Shown: piece by piece, positions 7,809 through 13,528 of the stretch
Numbering within the stretch: position 1 is the stretch's first letter
Layout: each line of letters begins with the position of its first letter
From: an uncultured Fretibacterium sp.
GTDB taxonomy: Bacteria; Synergistota; Synergistia; Synergistales; Aminobacteriaceae
NCBI GenBank assembly: GCA_937915835.1
Contig: CALGHA010000002.1
Location: 1-13,528, forward strand
Direction of reading: 5' to 3'
DNA length: 13,528 nt
The notes under the pieces: generated by a model
Database searches by the model: none
Told to the model about the DNA's origin: nothing
The model's input: only the letters and a program-made list of their open reading frames with translations
Program-made: the position numbers and the translations under genes

Positions 7809-8261
7809 ATGAACAAAATTGCTTTCAATGATAATTGCGTTCACGTCGTATTTCTCGGAGTTCCCAACGTTCCAGGTATAGCCGCAGAAATTTTCGGTGA
7901 GATTTCAAATCATTCTGTCAGCGTCAACATGGTAACTCAGAACACAATGCGCGGAGGACGTTCCGATTTATCATTCTTAATTCACAAGGACAAACTTGAC
8001 GAGATGATACCTTTATGCCGTGAAATTTCCGAACACGTCGGAGGTCAGGGAGTTTCATTTGCTACCGAAGTTGCCGCAATAACCGTAGATTTGACTTCAC
8101 CGGCCGATTCTGCTCATACCCTCGCGAAAATGTTCAAGGCTCTTGCGTCCGTTAACGTCAACATCGAGATAATCAACACGACGACTGAGAGCGCAATCTG
8201 TATCGTGAGCAAGACTAAGGCAAAAGAAGGACTTGAAGCGTTGAAGCGTGCGTTTGAGTGA
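7809..8261 (+). CDS. Stand-alone tandem ACT-domain protein, aspartokinase-regulatory-like
   Basis: Cytoplasmic protein of 150 residues made of two ACT domains and nothing else. ACT 1 spans about 10-78 (VHVVFLGVPNVPGIAAEIFG, then DLSFLIHKDKL); ACT 2 spans about 88-148 (AITVDLTSPADSAHTLAKMF, then VNIEIINTTTESAICIV). The pattern VPxxPGIAAxIF, DLSF and INIExINTxxxxI is that of the C-terminal regulatory half of aspartokinase, which binds lysine and/or threonine between paired ACT domains. The catalytic kinase domain is missing and there is no upstream frame for it, so this is not a cut gene. It could be a separate regulatory subunit, like the short in-frame product of some lysC genes, or an independent amino-acid sensor. 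AAAGGAG (7791-7797) precedes the ATG by 11 bases. Ligand and partner are unknown. Confidence 0.82.
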   Translation: MNKIAFNDNCVHVVFLGVPNVPGIAAEIFGEISNHSVSVNMVTQNTMRGGRSDLSFLIHKDKLDEMIPLCREISEHVGGQGVSFATEVAAITVDLTSPADSAHTLAKMFKALASVNVNIEIINTTTESAICIVSKTKAKEGLEALKRAFE

Positions 8262-8271
8262 ATGCTATAAT
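8241..8271 (+). promoter_or_regulatory. Extended -10 promoter for the small antitoxin-like gene
   Basis: TGCTATAAT (8263-8271) is a perfect extended -10. TTGAAG (8241-8246) is a possible -35 at a long 19-base spacing, acceptable with an extended -10. It overlaps the end of the ACT gene and would start transcription about 20 bases before the small gene at 8299, so that gene need not depend on the ACT promoter. Confidence 0.6.
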
Positions 8272-8298
8272 TGCTAATCATTAAGGAGGGAAAATATT

Positions 8299-8433
8299 AT
8301 GAATGTAAATACTGTTCAAGCTAAAGAAAAATTATACGAGCTTCTAGGACTTCTGGAAAACGGCGAGGAAGACCAAATAGTTATTACTCGAAAAGTCCCT
8401 CAAAAAGTTAGAGAAATCACAGAAAGACAATAA
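8299..8433 (+). CDS. Short Phd/YefM-like antitoxin, probably truncated and orphan
   Basis: A 44-residue protein starting MNVNTVQAKEKLYELLGLLE and continuing with ENGEEDQIVITRK. This is the N-terminal DNA-binding half of Phd/YefM antitoxins (short beta strand, then the helix with x-A-K/R-x-x-L-x-x-L, then GEEIVITRxG). AAGGAGGG (8283-8290) sits eight bases before the ATG, so it is well placed for translation. Family members are usually 75-90 residues. The C-terminal toxin-binding tail is replaced by a short KVPQKVREITERQ, and no toxin frame (Doc, RelE, YoeB) follows. It may be a decayed antitoxin or a free-standing repressor. Confidence 0.65.
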   Translation: MNVNTVQAKEKLYELLGLLENGEEDQIVITRKVPQKVREITERQ

Positions 8434-8468
8434 CTTATTGCACTATCACGAAAATTGCATTCTCTATG

Positions 8469-8474
8469 TATAAT
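8469..8474 (+). promoter_or_regulatory. Candidate -10 box of the porin leader transcript
   Basis: A perfect TATAAT at 8469-8474, 36 bases after the small antitoxin-like gene. No good -35 lies at 16-18 bases upstream. If used, it gives a leader of about 340 bases before the porin ATG. Confidence 0.4.
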
Positions 8475-8480
8475 TACCGC

Positions 8481-8500
8481 TAGAATTTATAAGTAGAATT
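8481..8500. repeat. Direct repeat TAGAATT, 13-base period
   Basis: TAGAATT occurs at 8481-8487 and 8494-8500, just downstream of the candidate -10 box. Two repeats spaced 13 bases apart could be a protein-binding site, but this may be chance in an A+T-rich stretch. Confidence 0.3.
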
Positions 8501-8514
8501 ACGTATACTAATTT

Positions 8515-8817
8515 TTACGGATTTGCTGTAATATATCCGCGTGCTACGGAAAATACGTAGTACAAGATCGTCAAACCGACGCAAAACTGAATAACCAGAA
8601 GCCGCAGAAATGAGGTGCAAGAAACCCCGTTTAGGCATTACGGATAAAGTTTTAGCGAAGGACGCAGGAGGTCGGAGTGAAAGCCTCTGTGAACTGTAAC
8701 AAGGTGCAGAAAGGAAACAAGGTAACTTTCCGAACCCCCACAGCTCAGGGCTTAAGATAAAAGACTGAGTGCGTAAGACGATAGTTAATTGACAATTTAA
8801 TAGGGGGTTTATTTATT
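8515..8817 (+). ncRNA. Unidentified structured leader RNA upstream of the SLH porin
   Basis: Bases 8434-8817 contain no supportable gene; from about 8515 the sequence is rich in short hairpins with purine loops. Visible stems: CGGAT/ATCCG (8518-8522 with 8535-8539); an eight-pair stem 8541-8548 with 8556-8563 (one G-T) around GAAAATA; CGTC/GACG (8569-8572 with 8578-8581); nested AAAC/GTTT and CCGT/ACGG (8622-8652); CAGGAGG/CCTCTG with one bulge (8665-8671 with 8684-8689); GGAAA/TTTCC (8713-8717 with 8727-8731); GCTCAG/CTGAGT (8743-8748 with 8765-8770). I checked by eye for the core motifs of cobalamin, lysine, glycine, TPP and c-di-GMP riboswitches, RNase P, tmRNA, SRP RNA and group II domain V and found none. 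Its 3' end can mask the porin ribosome-binding site. It is probably a cis-regulatory leader; an intron or ncRNA remnant is the alternative. Confidence 0.5.
8732..8810 (+). promoter_or_regulatory. Possible Shine-Dalgarno sequestering pair before the porin start
   Basis: GAACCCCC (8732-8739) is complementary to GGGGGTTT (8803-8810), eight pairs counting one G-T. GGGGG (8803-8807) is the ribosome-binding site of the ATG at 8818. The pair encloses the GCTCAG/CTGAGT hairpin, forming a plausible closed stem that would block translation. An on/off switch is inferred, not shown. Confidence 0.45.
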
Positions 8818-10431
8818 ATGAAGAAATTAGCAGTATTATTAGCTGTTGTTTCAGTAGCAGTACTTGCAGCCCCAGCGCTTTCGGCAACCAACCCATTTAT
8901 GGACGTACCGATGGGACACTGGGCGTACGATGCAATCAGTGAGCTTTACGCAAATGACATTATGCGCGGTTATGAGGATGGACTGTTCAAGGGCAATAGG
9001 ACAGCAACACGTTACGAGATGGCAAACGCAATCGCCAGAGCACTCCAGGTTGTTGACTGGTCAAAGGCAACGAAGCACGAAGTTGATGTTCTCAAAGAAC
9101 TTCTTCTTGAGTTCAAGAAAGAGCTTGACAATCTCGGCGTAAGCGTTGATGAGAGATTCGGCGTTTGGGAAGAGAGACTTGGCGGTTGGCACATTCACGG
9201 ATCATTAGTACTTGATATTATGAACCAGAGCGGTGAGACCGGCGACGCATTCGGAACAAAGGGCGACGGCTCAATCAAATTTGATGAAGCAAGACTGTTC
9301 TTCGAGCGCACATGGGGCGACGATGACGAGTATTTCTTCAGAGCGAGACTTCGTAACGAAGGTAACGACAATAACGGCAATACCGGTGACGACGATGGCA
9401 GTGCATATTTCGACAGATTTTATGTTGAGATGCCGTTCTTCTTCGATTCCAGAATGACAGTTGGACGTTTCAGCTGGAACTGGGAAGGTGACTACAAGAT
9501 TGATCTTCCTGAGACAGGCGGCTGGAACGGTGATACAGTATTAACCGACTGGACATGGACCGGCTTAGGCTTCACGAAGAACTTTGCACTTGGCTCAGTT
9601 AACGCGGTATTCGCACATCCTGACAAATATCAGGGATCTGAATGGATGATTATGCTTGGTACGAGCCTTCAGTTCAACGAGAAAATCGGGTTTGATCTCG
9701 GCGGCCAGGTATTCGTCGGTGATAATGCTGAGACATGGAAGCGCACTTCTCAAGATTACCATGTAGCAGGAGATGTTTCCTACAACAATATGTGGACAGT
9801 ATATGCTGGTCTTCGTTTCAACTTCACTGATGACATCGCTTTAAGAGGTATCTTCTATCATCAGGCAGTGGATTCAGAGATTGTTAATGATGCTGGTACT
9901 GATTGGGTGAGTACTGGCTACGTTAAGCAAGATGATAAAACAAAAAAGTACTACGGTCTCACAGATAACAACGGTGAGTATATTGAAGATGCAAACCACT
10001 GGGCAGCAATCGTTGACGTAAAGCAGGACGCTCTTAAGTACACCAGCTTATGGCTCGAGTATGGCCAGTATGATCAGGGATTCCTTACGCGTTCAGGTTC
10101 ATCAATCTTTGCAAGCGGCAGCCCTGTAATGTTCGGTAAACAGGCTCCTGTTGATGTAAAGTACTACAGGATCGGACTTGGCCAGGATTGGGGCAAGGTT
10201 TTCGAGGGCAGCAAGTGGAAATCATACCTGTTCTATTATGGCTACGTTCTTGATGGATACAAGAATGCTGGCAGGGATGATGCGAAACCGTCAGAGATCG
10301 GCGTAGGTGTAAGCTATCAGCTCAATGATTACACGACGATGGGCTTGAACTACATTCATGTTGATAACGATATGGACGGCAACAACGACGAGGATAACGT
10401 TGTAAGATTCAGAACGGCGATTTCCTTCTAG
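8818..10431 (+). CDS. SLH-domain outer-membrane porin, OmpM-like
   Basis: Exported protein of 537 residues. A Sec signal peptide covers residues 1-23 (MKKLAVLLAV..., then APALSA with cleavage before TNPF). One SLH domain follows at about 25-77: FMDVPMGHWAYDAISEL, GYEDGLFKGN and TRYEMANAIARAL, with TRYE in place of the classic TRAE. A short charged helix (82-120) probably crosses the periplasm as a coiled coil. From about 123 to the end, alternating aromatic strands and Asp/Gly/Asn loops form a beta-barrel that ends VVRFRTAISF, with the terminal Phe recognised by the BAM machinery. Such SLH porins bind the cell wall through SLH and so tether the outer membrane, while the barrel allows diffusion. 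Codon use (frequent GGC, GAC, AAC, CTT) looks biased, consistent with high expression. It is transcribed alone, between a long leader and a terminator. Confidence 0.92.
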   Translation: MKKLAVLLAVVSVAVLAAPALSATNPFMDVPMGHWAYDAISELYANDIMRGYEDGLFKGNRTATRYEMANAIARALQVVDWSKATKHEVDVLKELLLEFKKELDNLGVSVDERFGVWEERLGGWHIHGSLVLDIMNQSGETGDAFGTKGDGSIKFDEARLFFERTWGDDDEYFFRARLRNEGNDNNGNTGDDDGSAYFDRFYVEMPFFFDSRMTVGRFSWNWEGDYKIDLPETGGWNGDTVLTDWTWTGLGFTKNFALGSVNAVFAHPDKYQGSEWMIMLGTSLQFNEKIGFDLGGQVFVGDNAETWKRTSQDYHVAGDVSYNNMWTVYAGLRFNFTDDIALRGIFYHQAVDSEIVNDAGTDWVSTGYVKQDDKTKKYYGLTDNNGEYIEDANHWAAIVDVKQDALKYTSLWLEYGQYDQGFLTRSGSSIFASGSPVMFGKQAPVDVKYYRIGLGQDWGKVFEGSKWKSYLFYYGYVLDGYKNAGRDDAKPSEIGVGVSYQLNDYTTMGLNYIHVDNDMDGNNDEDNVVRFRTAISF

Positions 10432-10573
10432 TTTTAAGCCTGAAAGGAAAAATAACGACTGCAGAAGTTCGGAGCTGAAAGATTTTCGGTAAAAGGGTTT
10501 CGATTAGATCTTCGGGGGAAGAGGCCGGAAGTGTTGAAAGCCTGAACTTCTTTTGAGAGAAATGAAATAATTA
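10432..10573 (+). other. Structured 3' untranslated stretch of the porin transcript
   Basis: About 140 noncoding bases lie between the porin stop and its terminator. AGAAGTTC (10463-10470) pairs perfectly with GAACTTCT (10544-10551) and encloses two smaller hairpins: CTGAAA/TTTCGG around GAT (10475-10489) and TCTTC/GAAGA around GGGG (10509-10522). The arrangement suggests a folded RNA domain that, with the terminator, could be released as a small RNA; it may instead only stabilise the mRNA. Confidence 0.45.
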
Positions 10574-10607
10574 ACGGGGTTCCTGAGTGTGGGAGCTCCG
10601 TTTTTTT
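10574..10607 (+). terminator. Intrinsic terminator of the porin gene
   Basis: ACGGGGTTCCT (10574-10584) pairs with GGGAGCTCCGT (10591-10601) over eleven positions with three G-T pairs and a six-base loop, followed by a run of T to 10607. Strong and unambiguous. Confidence 0.9.
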
Positions 10608-10611
10608 ATGC

Positions 10612-10644
10612 GTAAAAATAATTCCCTGCCGGTTATGACAGGGA
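10612..10644 (-). terminator. Intrinsic terminator of the tmk-ricT operon
   Basis: TCCCTG (10623-10628) pairs with CAGGGA (10639-10644). On the minus strand the hairpin is followed by ATTATTTTT (10622-10614). It lies seven bases after the ricT stop and faces the porin terminator. Confidence 0.7.
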
Positions 10645-10650
10645 TAAATT

Positions 10651-11772
10651 TTATTCTTCGTTCTTGGGAGTACTCGGCTTACGAGGTCTTCGGCGTTTCG
10701 GAGCATTATTAGCTGGTTTCGCTTGCTTTTGTTTCGGCTTCGTTGTTTTAACCGCTTCGGGCTTCTCTGGCTTCTCGGTCTTCTTGTCAGGCTTCGGACG
10801 CATCGGACGCGCATTAACCTTTACGTTCAGTTTTCGCCGTTCTGCTCGTTCCTTAAGGGCCGCAATCCTCTCTTGAGCCTTCTTTTTCTTCTCAGCCTGC
10901 TCCTTGTCAATTCCCCACTCTTCGCCTTTCAACACAGCCTCTTTGAAATCTGGAAACTCCGAAATATTCACAGCAACAAGCCTTCCCGTCGGAAATCTTA
11001 TGTTCACGTGCTCACGTCCCAAATCTAAACTTTCAAGCACATAAACTCCCTGTTCAGTCCTGATTTTCGCGCCAGGTCCAGGAAGTTTTGCCCATAATTC
11101 CGAGTATAATTCTTTTTCGTAGGACATACAGCACATTAAACGCCCGCAAAGTCCTGAAATTTTCGTAGGATTTAAGGCTGAACGTTGTTCTTTCACAATT
11201 TTTATGCTTATCGGAGCAAATCCCCTGAGCCAGTAACTACAGCAACAAGGACGGCCGCATGACGCAATCCCCCTGACAATTCGAGCCTCGTCGCGTATTC
11301 CAATCTGGCGCATCTCAATTCGAGTTCGGAACTCATGAGCTAAATCACGGACATATGCACGAAAATCTATGCGCTGATCCGCCGTGAAGTAAAAGAATAA
11401 TTTTCTCCGGTCAAGCATATATTCAACGTCAACAAGTTTCATGCTCAAATCATGGTCAAGCAAAATATCTCGTGCACGGAGTAAAGCGTCTTCCTCTTCG
11501 TGTCGGCATTCGTAATAGTTCTCGAGGTCCTCAGCGTCGGCTTCACGGATAAATTCAACGTTCTGCAAAACTGATTCCGTCGATTCCTCAAAGGTCAAAT
11601 TCTCAAATTTGAAGCGTTCCTGCTGTTCGTCCGTTAAGTTTCCACCGGGCAATCCCATCTCATAGCCTCTGACCGTCTTAAGAACTATCCAGCCGCTTGT
11701 AAATTTTTCATCGTTAATTCCGACAAGCCCAATGTAACGAGGCTTACCAAAAATCGTTAAATATGTCGTCAA
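10651..11772 (-). CDS. ricT: RicT/YaaT-family PSP1-domain protein
   Basis: Cytoplasmic protein of 373 residues with the PSP1 C-terminal region (about 90-270) of the YaaT/RicT family. Cysteine signatures are intact: SCGRPCCCSYW (C172, C176-C178) and GLCGRLMCCMSYE (C209, C214, C215). In Bacillus, RicT with RicA and RicF forms a complex carrying [4Fe-4S] clusters that assists RNase Y in mRNA maturation; whether that holds here is unknown. After the domain come a Glu/Lys helix (284-315) and a long Lys/Pro/Arg tail (315-373), which is low in complexity and strongly basic, suggesting nucleic-acid contact. The start is TTG at 11772, overlapping holB by 29 bases with an AGAGGAAA site upstream; no better start was seen. 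It is the last gene of the operon, in the same place as in Firmicutes. Confidence 0.88.
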   Translation of the reverse strand: MTTYLTIFGKPRYIGLVGINDEKFTSGWIVLKTVRGYEMGLPGGNLTDEQQERFKFENLTFEESTESVLQNVEFIREADAEDLENYYECRHEEEDALLRARDILLDHDLSMKLVDVEYMLDRRKLFFYFTADQRIDFRAYVRDLAHEFRTRIEMRQIGIRDEARIVRGIASCGRPCCCSYWLRGFAPISIKIVKEQRSALNPTKISGLCGRLMCCMSYEKELYSELWAKLPGPGAKIRTEQGVYVLESLDLGREHVNIRFPTGRLVAVNISEFPDFKEAVLKGEEWGIDKEQAEKKKKAQERIAALKERAERRKLNVKVNARPMRPKPDKKTEKPEKPEAVKTTKPKQKQAKPANNAPKRRRPRKPSTPKNEE

Positions 11773-12469
11773 TGTCTATATTTTCCTCTCTTAATGTCAA
11801 TAAAATCATGTCGCATAACATCGGCACGCTCAAGTTTTTTTTCTCAGCAATTAATTTCAGCCGGTAAACTCTCTCAGCCCTCACAAAATCCCCGTTATTC
11901 ACAGCAAAATTGGCCCAAGCCTCTAAATCTTGAATGACCTCTTCAGCTTGAGTGCCTTTCTTCTTGCCAGCAAGCCAGTCAATCCACTCTGAAATTTTCG
12001 CGGGCATTCCGTAGCTCTCTGATTTTTCCTCTGAGATTAACACGCTGAAACGTGAACGGCTCCGTAACGTCGGCAGAAATAATCTTCCGTCCTCCATTAA
12101 AAATAGCAAACTGGCGTATTCTGGGGGTTCTTCGGCAAGTTTTAAGAGTGAGTTAGCGGCAGGAAGCAATAATTTATCCGCGCGGTTGATTACCCCGAAG
12201 CGTCGTTGAGTTTTTCCGAGCGGTTTTAAGGCTATGTCCTCGATTAACTGTCGGCATTCGTCGATGTTCGGAGCTTTTTCGAGAGTTCCGGCGATTAATA
12301 AATCAGGATTTGAAGTGTTGAACTCGCCGATTATGATTTTTGCTAGCGTCGTGTAAATTTCCTCATGCCATTTCAACGGTGAAGCAATCGCCCGGCAATG
12401 CGGAATATCTCCGGCCTGTGTCTCGCGTAAAATTCCCTGCCAAGTTACATTAGAAGCGAGATCAGACAA
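11744..12469 (-). CDS. holB: DNA polymerase III delta' subunit-like protein, short
   Basis: Clamp-loader-type AAA+ protein of 241 residues, well below the usual 310-340. The delta' core is recognisable: FGVINRADKLLLPAANSLLK (about 91-110), then LAEEPPEYASLLFL and TLRSRSRF (134-141). This corresponds to the Walker-B-like and sensor/SRC region, but the SRC motif reads SRS, so the arginine is kept and the cysteine lost. There is no Walker A, as in other delta' proteins, and no four-cysteine zinc module (only C25 and C72 before residue 140). The C-terminal collar domain seems much reduced. The start is TTG at 12469, seven bases after GGAGGAGA, which lies inside the end of yaaR; the genes overlap by 25 bases. 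The flanking yaaR and ricT support the call. Functional competence in clamp loading is uncertain. Confidence 0.82.
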   Translation of the reverse strand: MSDLASNVTWQGILRETQAGDIPHCRAIASPLKWHEEIYTTLAKIIIGEFNTSNPDLLIAGTLEKAPNIDECRQLIEDIALKPLGKTQRRFGVINRADKLLLPAANSLLKLAEEPPEYASLLFLMEDGRLFLPTLRSRSRFSVLISEEKSESYGMPAKISEWIDWLAGKKKGTQAEEVIQDLEAWANFAVNNGDFVRAERVYRLKLIAEKKNLSVPMLCDMILLTLREENIDIDDIFNDFW

Positions 12470-12909
12470 CCTTTAATCTCCTCCATGATTGCAAGAGCTT
12501 TTGTCCTGTTGCCCTCGTACAAAAATGCCTCTTCGAGTTCCTCCATAGCTTGTTCGGCGCGTTCAATAGTGATATATAATTTCCTGTCATTCTTACGCCA
12601 TCGCATATCACGCTTAATTCGCATTCCCTGTGCAGCACGCTTCAAGAGTTCGTGTAAAACGCTTCGATATTCCTCAATCAAGCGTCCTCCCGGAAAAACT
12701 GATAATCTATCTGACAATTCATAAAGCCTGTCGAGTAACTCTTCAAGCTCCGTAGCCTCCATTGCCGCCTCAAATGAAAACCCTGACGCTGACACTGAAC
12801 TTGCCGGAGCTGTGTTGTTATGGCCTGAACTGCTCCCGCCGGATTCTACTCGAGGCTGTGAGGAAGCAGAAGGCTCACTTCCTCCGCGCTTAATCTGAAT
12901 TGGGCTCAT
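12445..12909 (-). CDS. yaaR: YaaR-family protein (DUF327)
   Basis: Protein of 154 residues. Residues 1-45 are low in complexity (Ser, Gly, Ala, Pro) and probably disordered. Residues about 50-154 are all-helical and match the YaaR/DUF327 family, seen in LDRLYELSDRLS, EYRSVLHELLKRAAQGM and the ending IMEEIKGCLISLLM. The family's function is not established; it is found mainly between tmk and holB in Firmicutes, as here. The ATG at 12909 overlaps tmk by 20 bases, and GGAG some 12 bases upstream is a weak ribosome site, so coupling to tmk translation is likely. The signal-binding protein gene darA (yaaQ), which sits between tmk and yaaR in Bacillus, is absent at this spot. Confidence 0.8.
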   Translation of the reverse strand: MSPIQIKRGGSEPSASSQPRVESGGSSSGHNNTAPASSVSASGFSFEAAMEATELEELLDRLYELSDRLSVFPGGRLIEEYRSVLHELLKRAAQGMRIKRDMRWRKNDRKLYITIERAEQAMEELEEAFLYEGNRTKALAIMEEIKGCLISLLM

Positions 12910-13528
12910 CGCTCAACTCAACTCCAAGTTTACGCATAATCTCTCCTGCAATTTCATACTCCTGACGTTCTCCGCAGTCAATCATAATAAATTTATCGGG
13001 ATTTTTCGCTATAAGTCTATGATAGAAACTTGAGACTTTTTCCAGAAAAACAAGCCCTTCTGCCTCAAATCTATCACGCTTGTATTTATCATCAAGATTT
13101 TCACGCGACTTCATTCGGGAAAATGCAATCACCGGCGGAATATCAAGAAAAATTTTCACGTCAGGTTCAGGAAAACTGCATGAGGCTATAACCTTCTCAG
13201 CAAAATCATAATCCATTCCGTGCCCCCCGCATTGGTAAGCAAGTGTTGATTCGTTCCAGCGTTCGCAGACTACGTGATTACCGGCTAAAAGCTCAGGAAT
13301 TATTACTCGGTGAAGATGTTCTGCCCTGTCAGCCATGAATAATAAAAATTCTGACATCGTGCATAAATTTTTCGTCTCAAGTATAAATTTCCTGAGAGTT
13401 TTTCCGCCCTTCCATCCGCCCGGCTCAAACGTCCTGATAACTTTTTCGTCGGCAACAGCACTAAGCCAATTCGCTAAATGGTCGGCCTGAGTTGATTTTC
13501 CCGAACCGTCAATACCTTCAATCGTTAT
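12890..13528 (-). CDS. tmk: Thymidylate kinase, N-terminus just cut by window edge
   Basis: Cytoplasmic dTMP kinase (dTMP + ATP to dTDP + ADP), needed for dTTP supply. The frame is open to base 13528 and shows 212 residues, so only the first few are missing; the methionine encoded at 13357 is internal. Visible residues 3-13 (IEGIDGSGKST) form the P-loop; FEPGG (34-38) matches the family's REPGG; DRAEH (67-71) is the conserved DRxxH. The dTMP-binding DRY motif reads ERWNESTLAYQ (from 89), an Asp-to-Glu and Tyr-to-Trp change. A lid-like arginine-rich segment appears near RMKSRENLDDKYKRDRFE. It heads the operon with yaaR, holB and ricT. Confidence 0.93.
   Translation of the reverse strand: MTIEGIDGSGKSTQADHLANWLSAVADEKVIRTFEPGGWKGGKTLRKFILETKNLCTMSEFLLFMADRAEHLHRVIIPELLAGNHVVCERWNESTLAYQCGGHGMDYDFAEKVIASCSFPEPDVKIFLDIPPVIAFSRMKSRENLDDKYKRDRFEAEGLVFLEKVSSFYHRLIAKNPDKFIMIDCGERQEYEIAGEIMRKLGVELSDEPNSD

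Noticed and set aside
7685..7828. Longer N-terminus for MrpE
   Set aside because: It would overlap the start of the divergent ACT gene and exceed the family's length; TTG 7684 fits both ribosome site and homology.
8691..8740. Resemblance of GTAACAAGGT-type sequence to the 3' end of 16S rRNA or to group II intron RNA
   Set aside because: The match is about ten bases only; no further rRNA sequence, no domain V and no reverse-transcriptase frame are present.
8789..8794. Perfect TTGACA just before the porin gene, a possible -35 box
   Set aside because: The matching -10 position (8812-8817, TTTATT) touches the start codon and would leave no ribosome site in the transcript.
9012..9457. Open frames in other phases inside the porin gene
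   Set aside because: They are low in complexity, lack ribosome sites and coincide with a strongly coding frame.
10434..10814. Minus-strand open frame of 126 codons across the terminators
   Set aside because: It runs through both terminators and the end of ricT in another frame; its Arg/Lys-rich protein is a shadow of the basic RicT tail.

Overview
The window looks like chromosomal DNA of an anaerobic, low-to-moderate GC diderm bacterium, most likely a member of Synergistota. This assignment is inference. It rests on an OmpM-type outer-membrane porin with an N-terminal SLH domain, a Firmicutes-like tmk-yaaR-holB-ricT gene order, a large Mrp-type Na+/H+ antiporter operon, and fermentation-type L-lactate dehydrogenase. 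I see no tRNA or rRNA gene, CRISPR array, insertion sequence or phage gene.

Layout. Bases 1-648 (+) are the C-terminal two thirds of an L-lactate dehydrogenase, followed by a strong intrinsic terminator. Bases 782-1750 (+) are a LicD-family nucleotidyltransferase-fold protein. Converging on it is a tightly packed minus-strand operon (7684 down to 1832) of eight membrane-protein genes: mrpE, mrpF, mrpG, a DUF4040/MbhD-like gene, an MbhE-MrpB fusion, mrpC and two different MrpD-like antiporter subunits. Several neighbours overlap by ATGA or share stop and start signals. The order resembles the antiporter half of membrane-bound hydrogenases, but no hydrogenase gene follows. Diverging from this operon at 7809 (+) is a stand-alone tandem-ACT protein resembling the regulatory tail of aspartokinase, then a 44-residue Phd/YefM-like antitoxin remnant with its own apparent promoter.

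Bases 8434-8817 hold no gene. They carry a hairpin-rich leader ahead of the porin gene. A C-rich segment of this leader can pair with the porin's Shine-Dalgarno sequence, so it is a candidate translational control RNA. The porin gene (8818-10431, +) is followed by a structured 3' untranslated stretch and a textbook terminator. It converges on the minus-strand operon tmk (partial) -> yaaR -> holB -> ricT (13528 down to 10651). Each gene there overlaps the next by 20-29 bases, and the last two start with TTG.

How the genes work together. The Mrp complex probably exchanges Na+ for H+ across the inner membrane, either alone or with a partner encoded elsewhere. LDH disposes of pyruvate and NADH. 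The SLH porin ties the outer membrane to the cell wall. The tmk-holB group supplies dTTP synthesis and the clamp loader. The most novel-looking items are the leader RNA of the porin gene and the unusual architecture of the Mrp operon.
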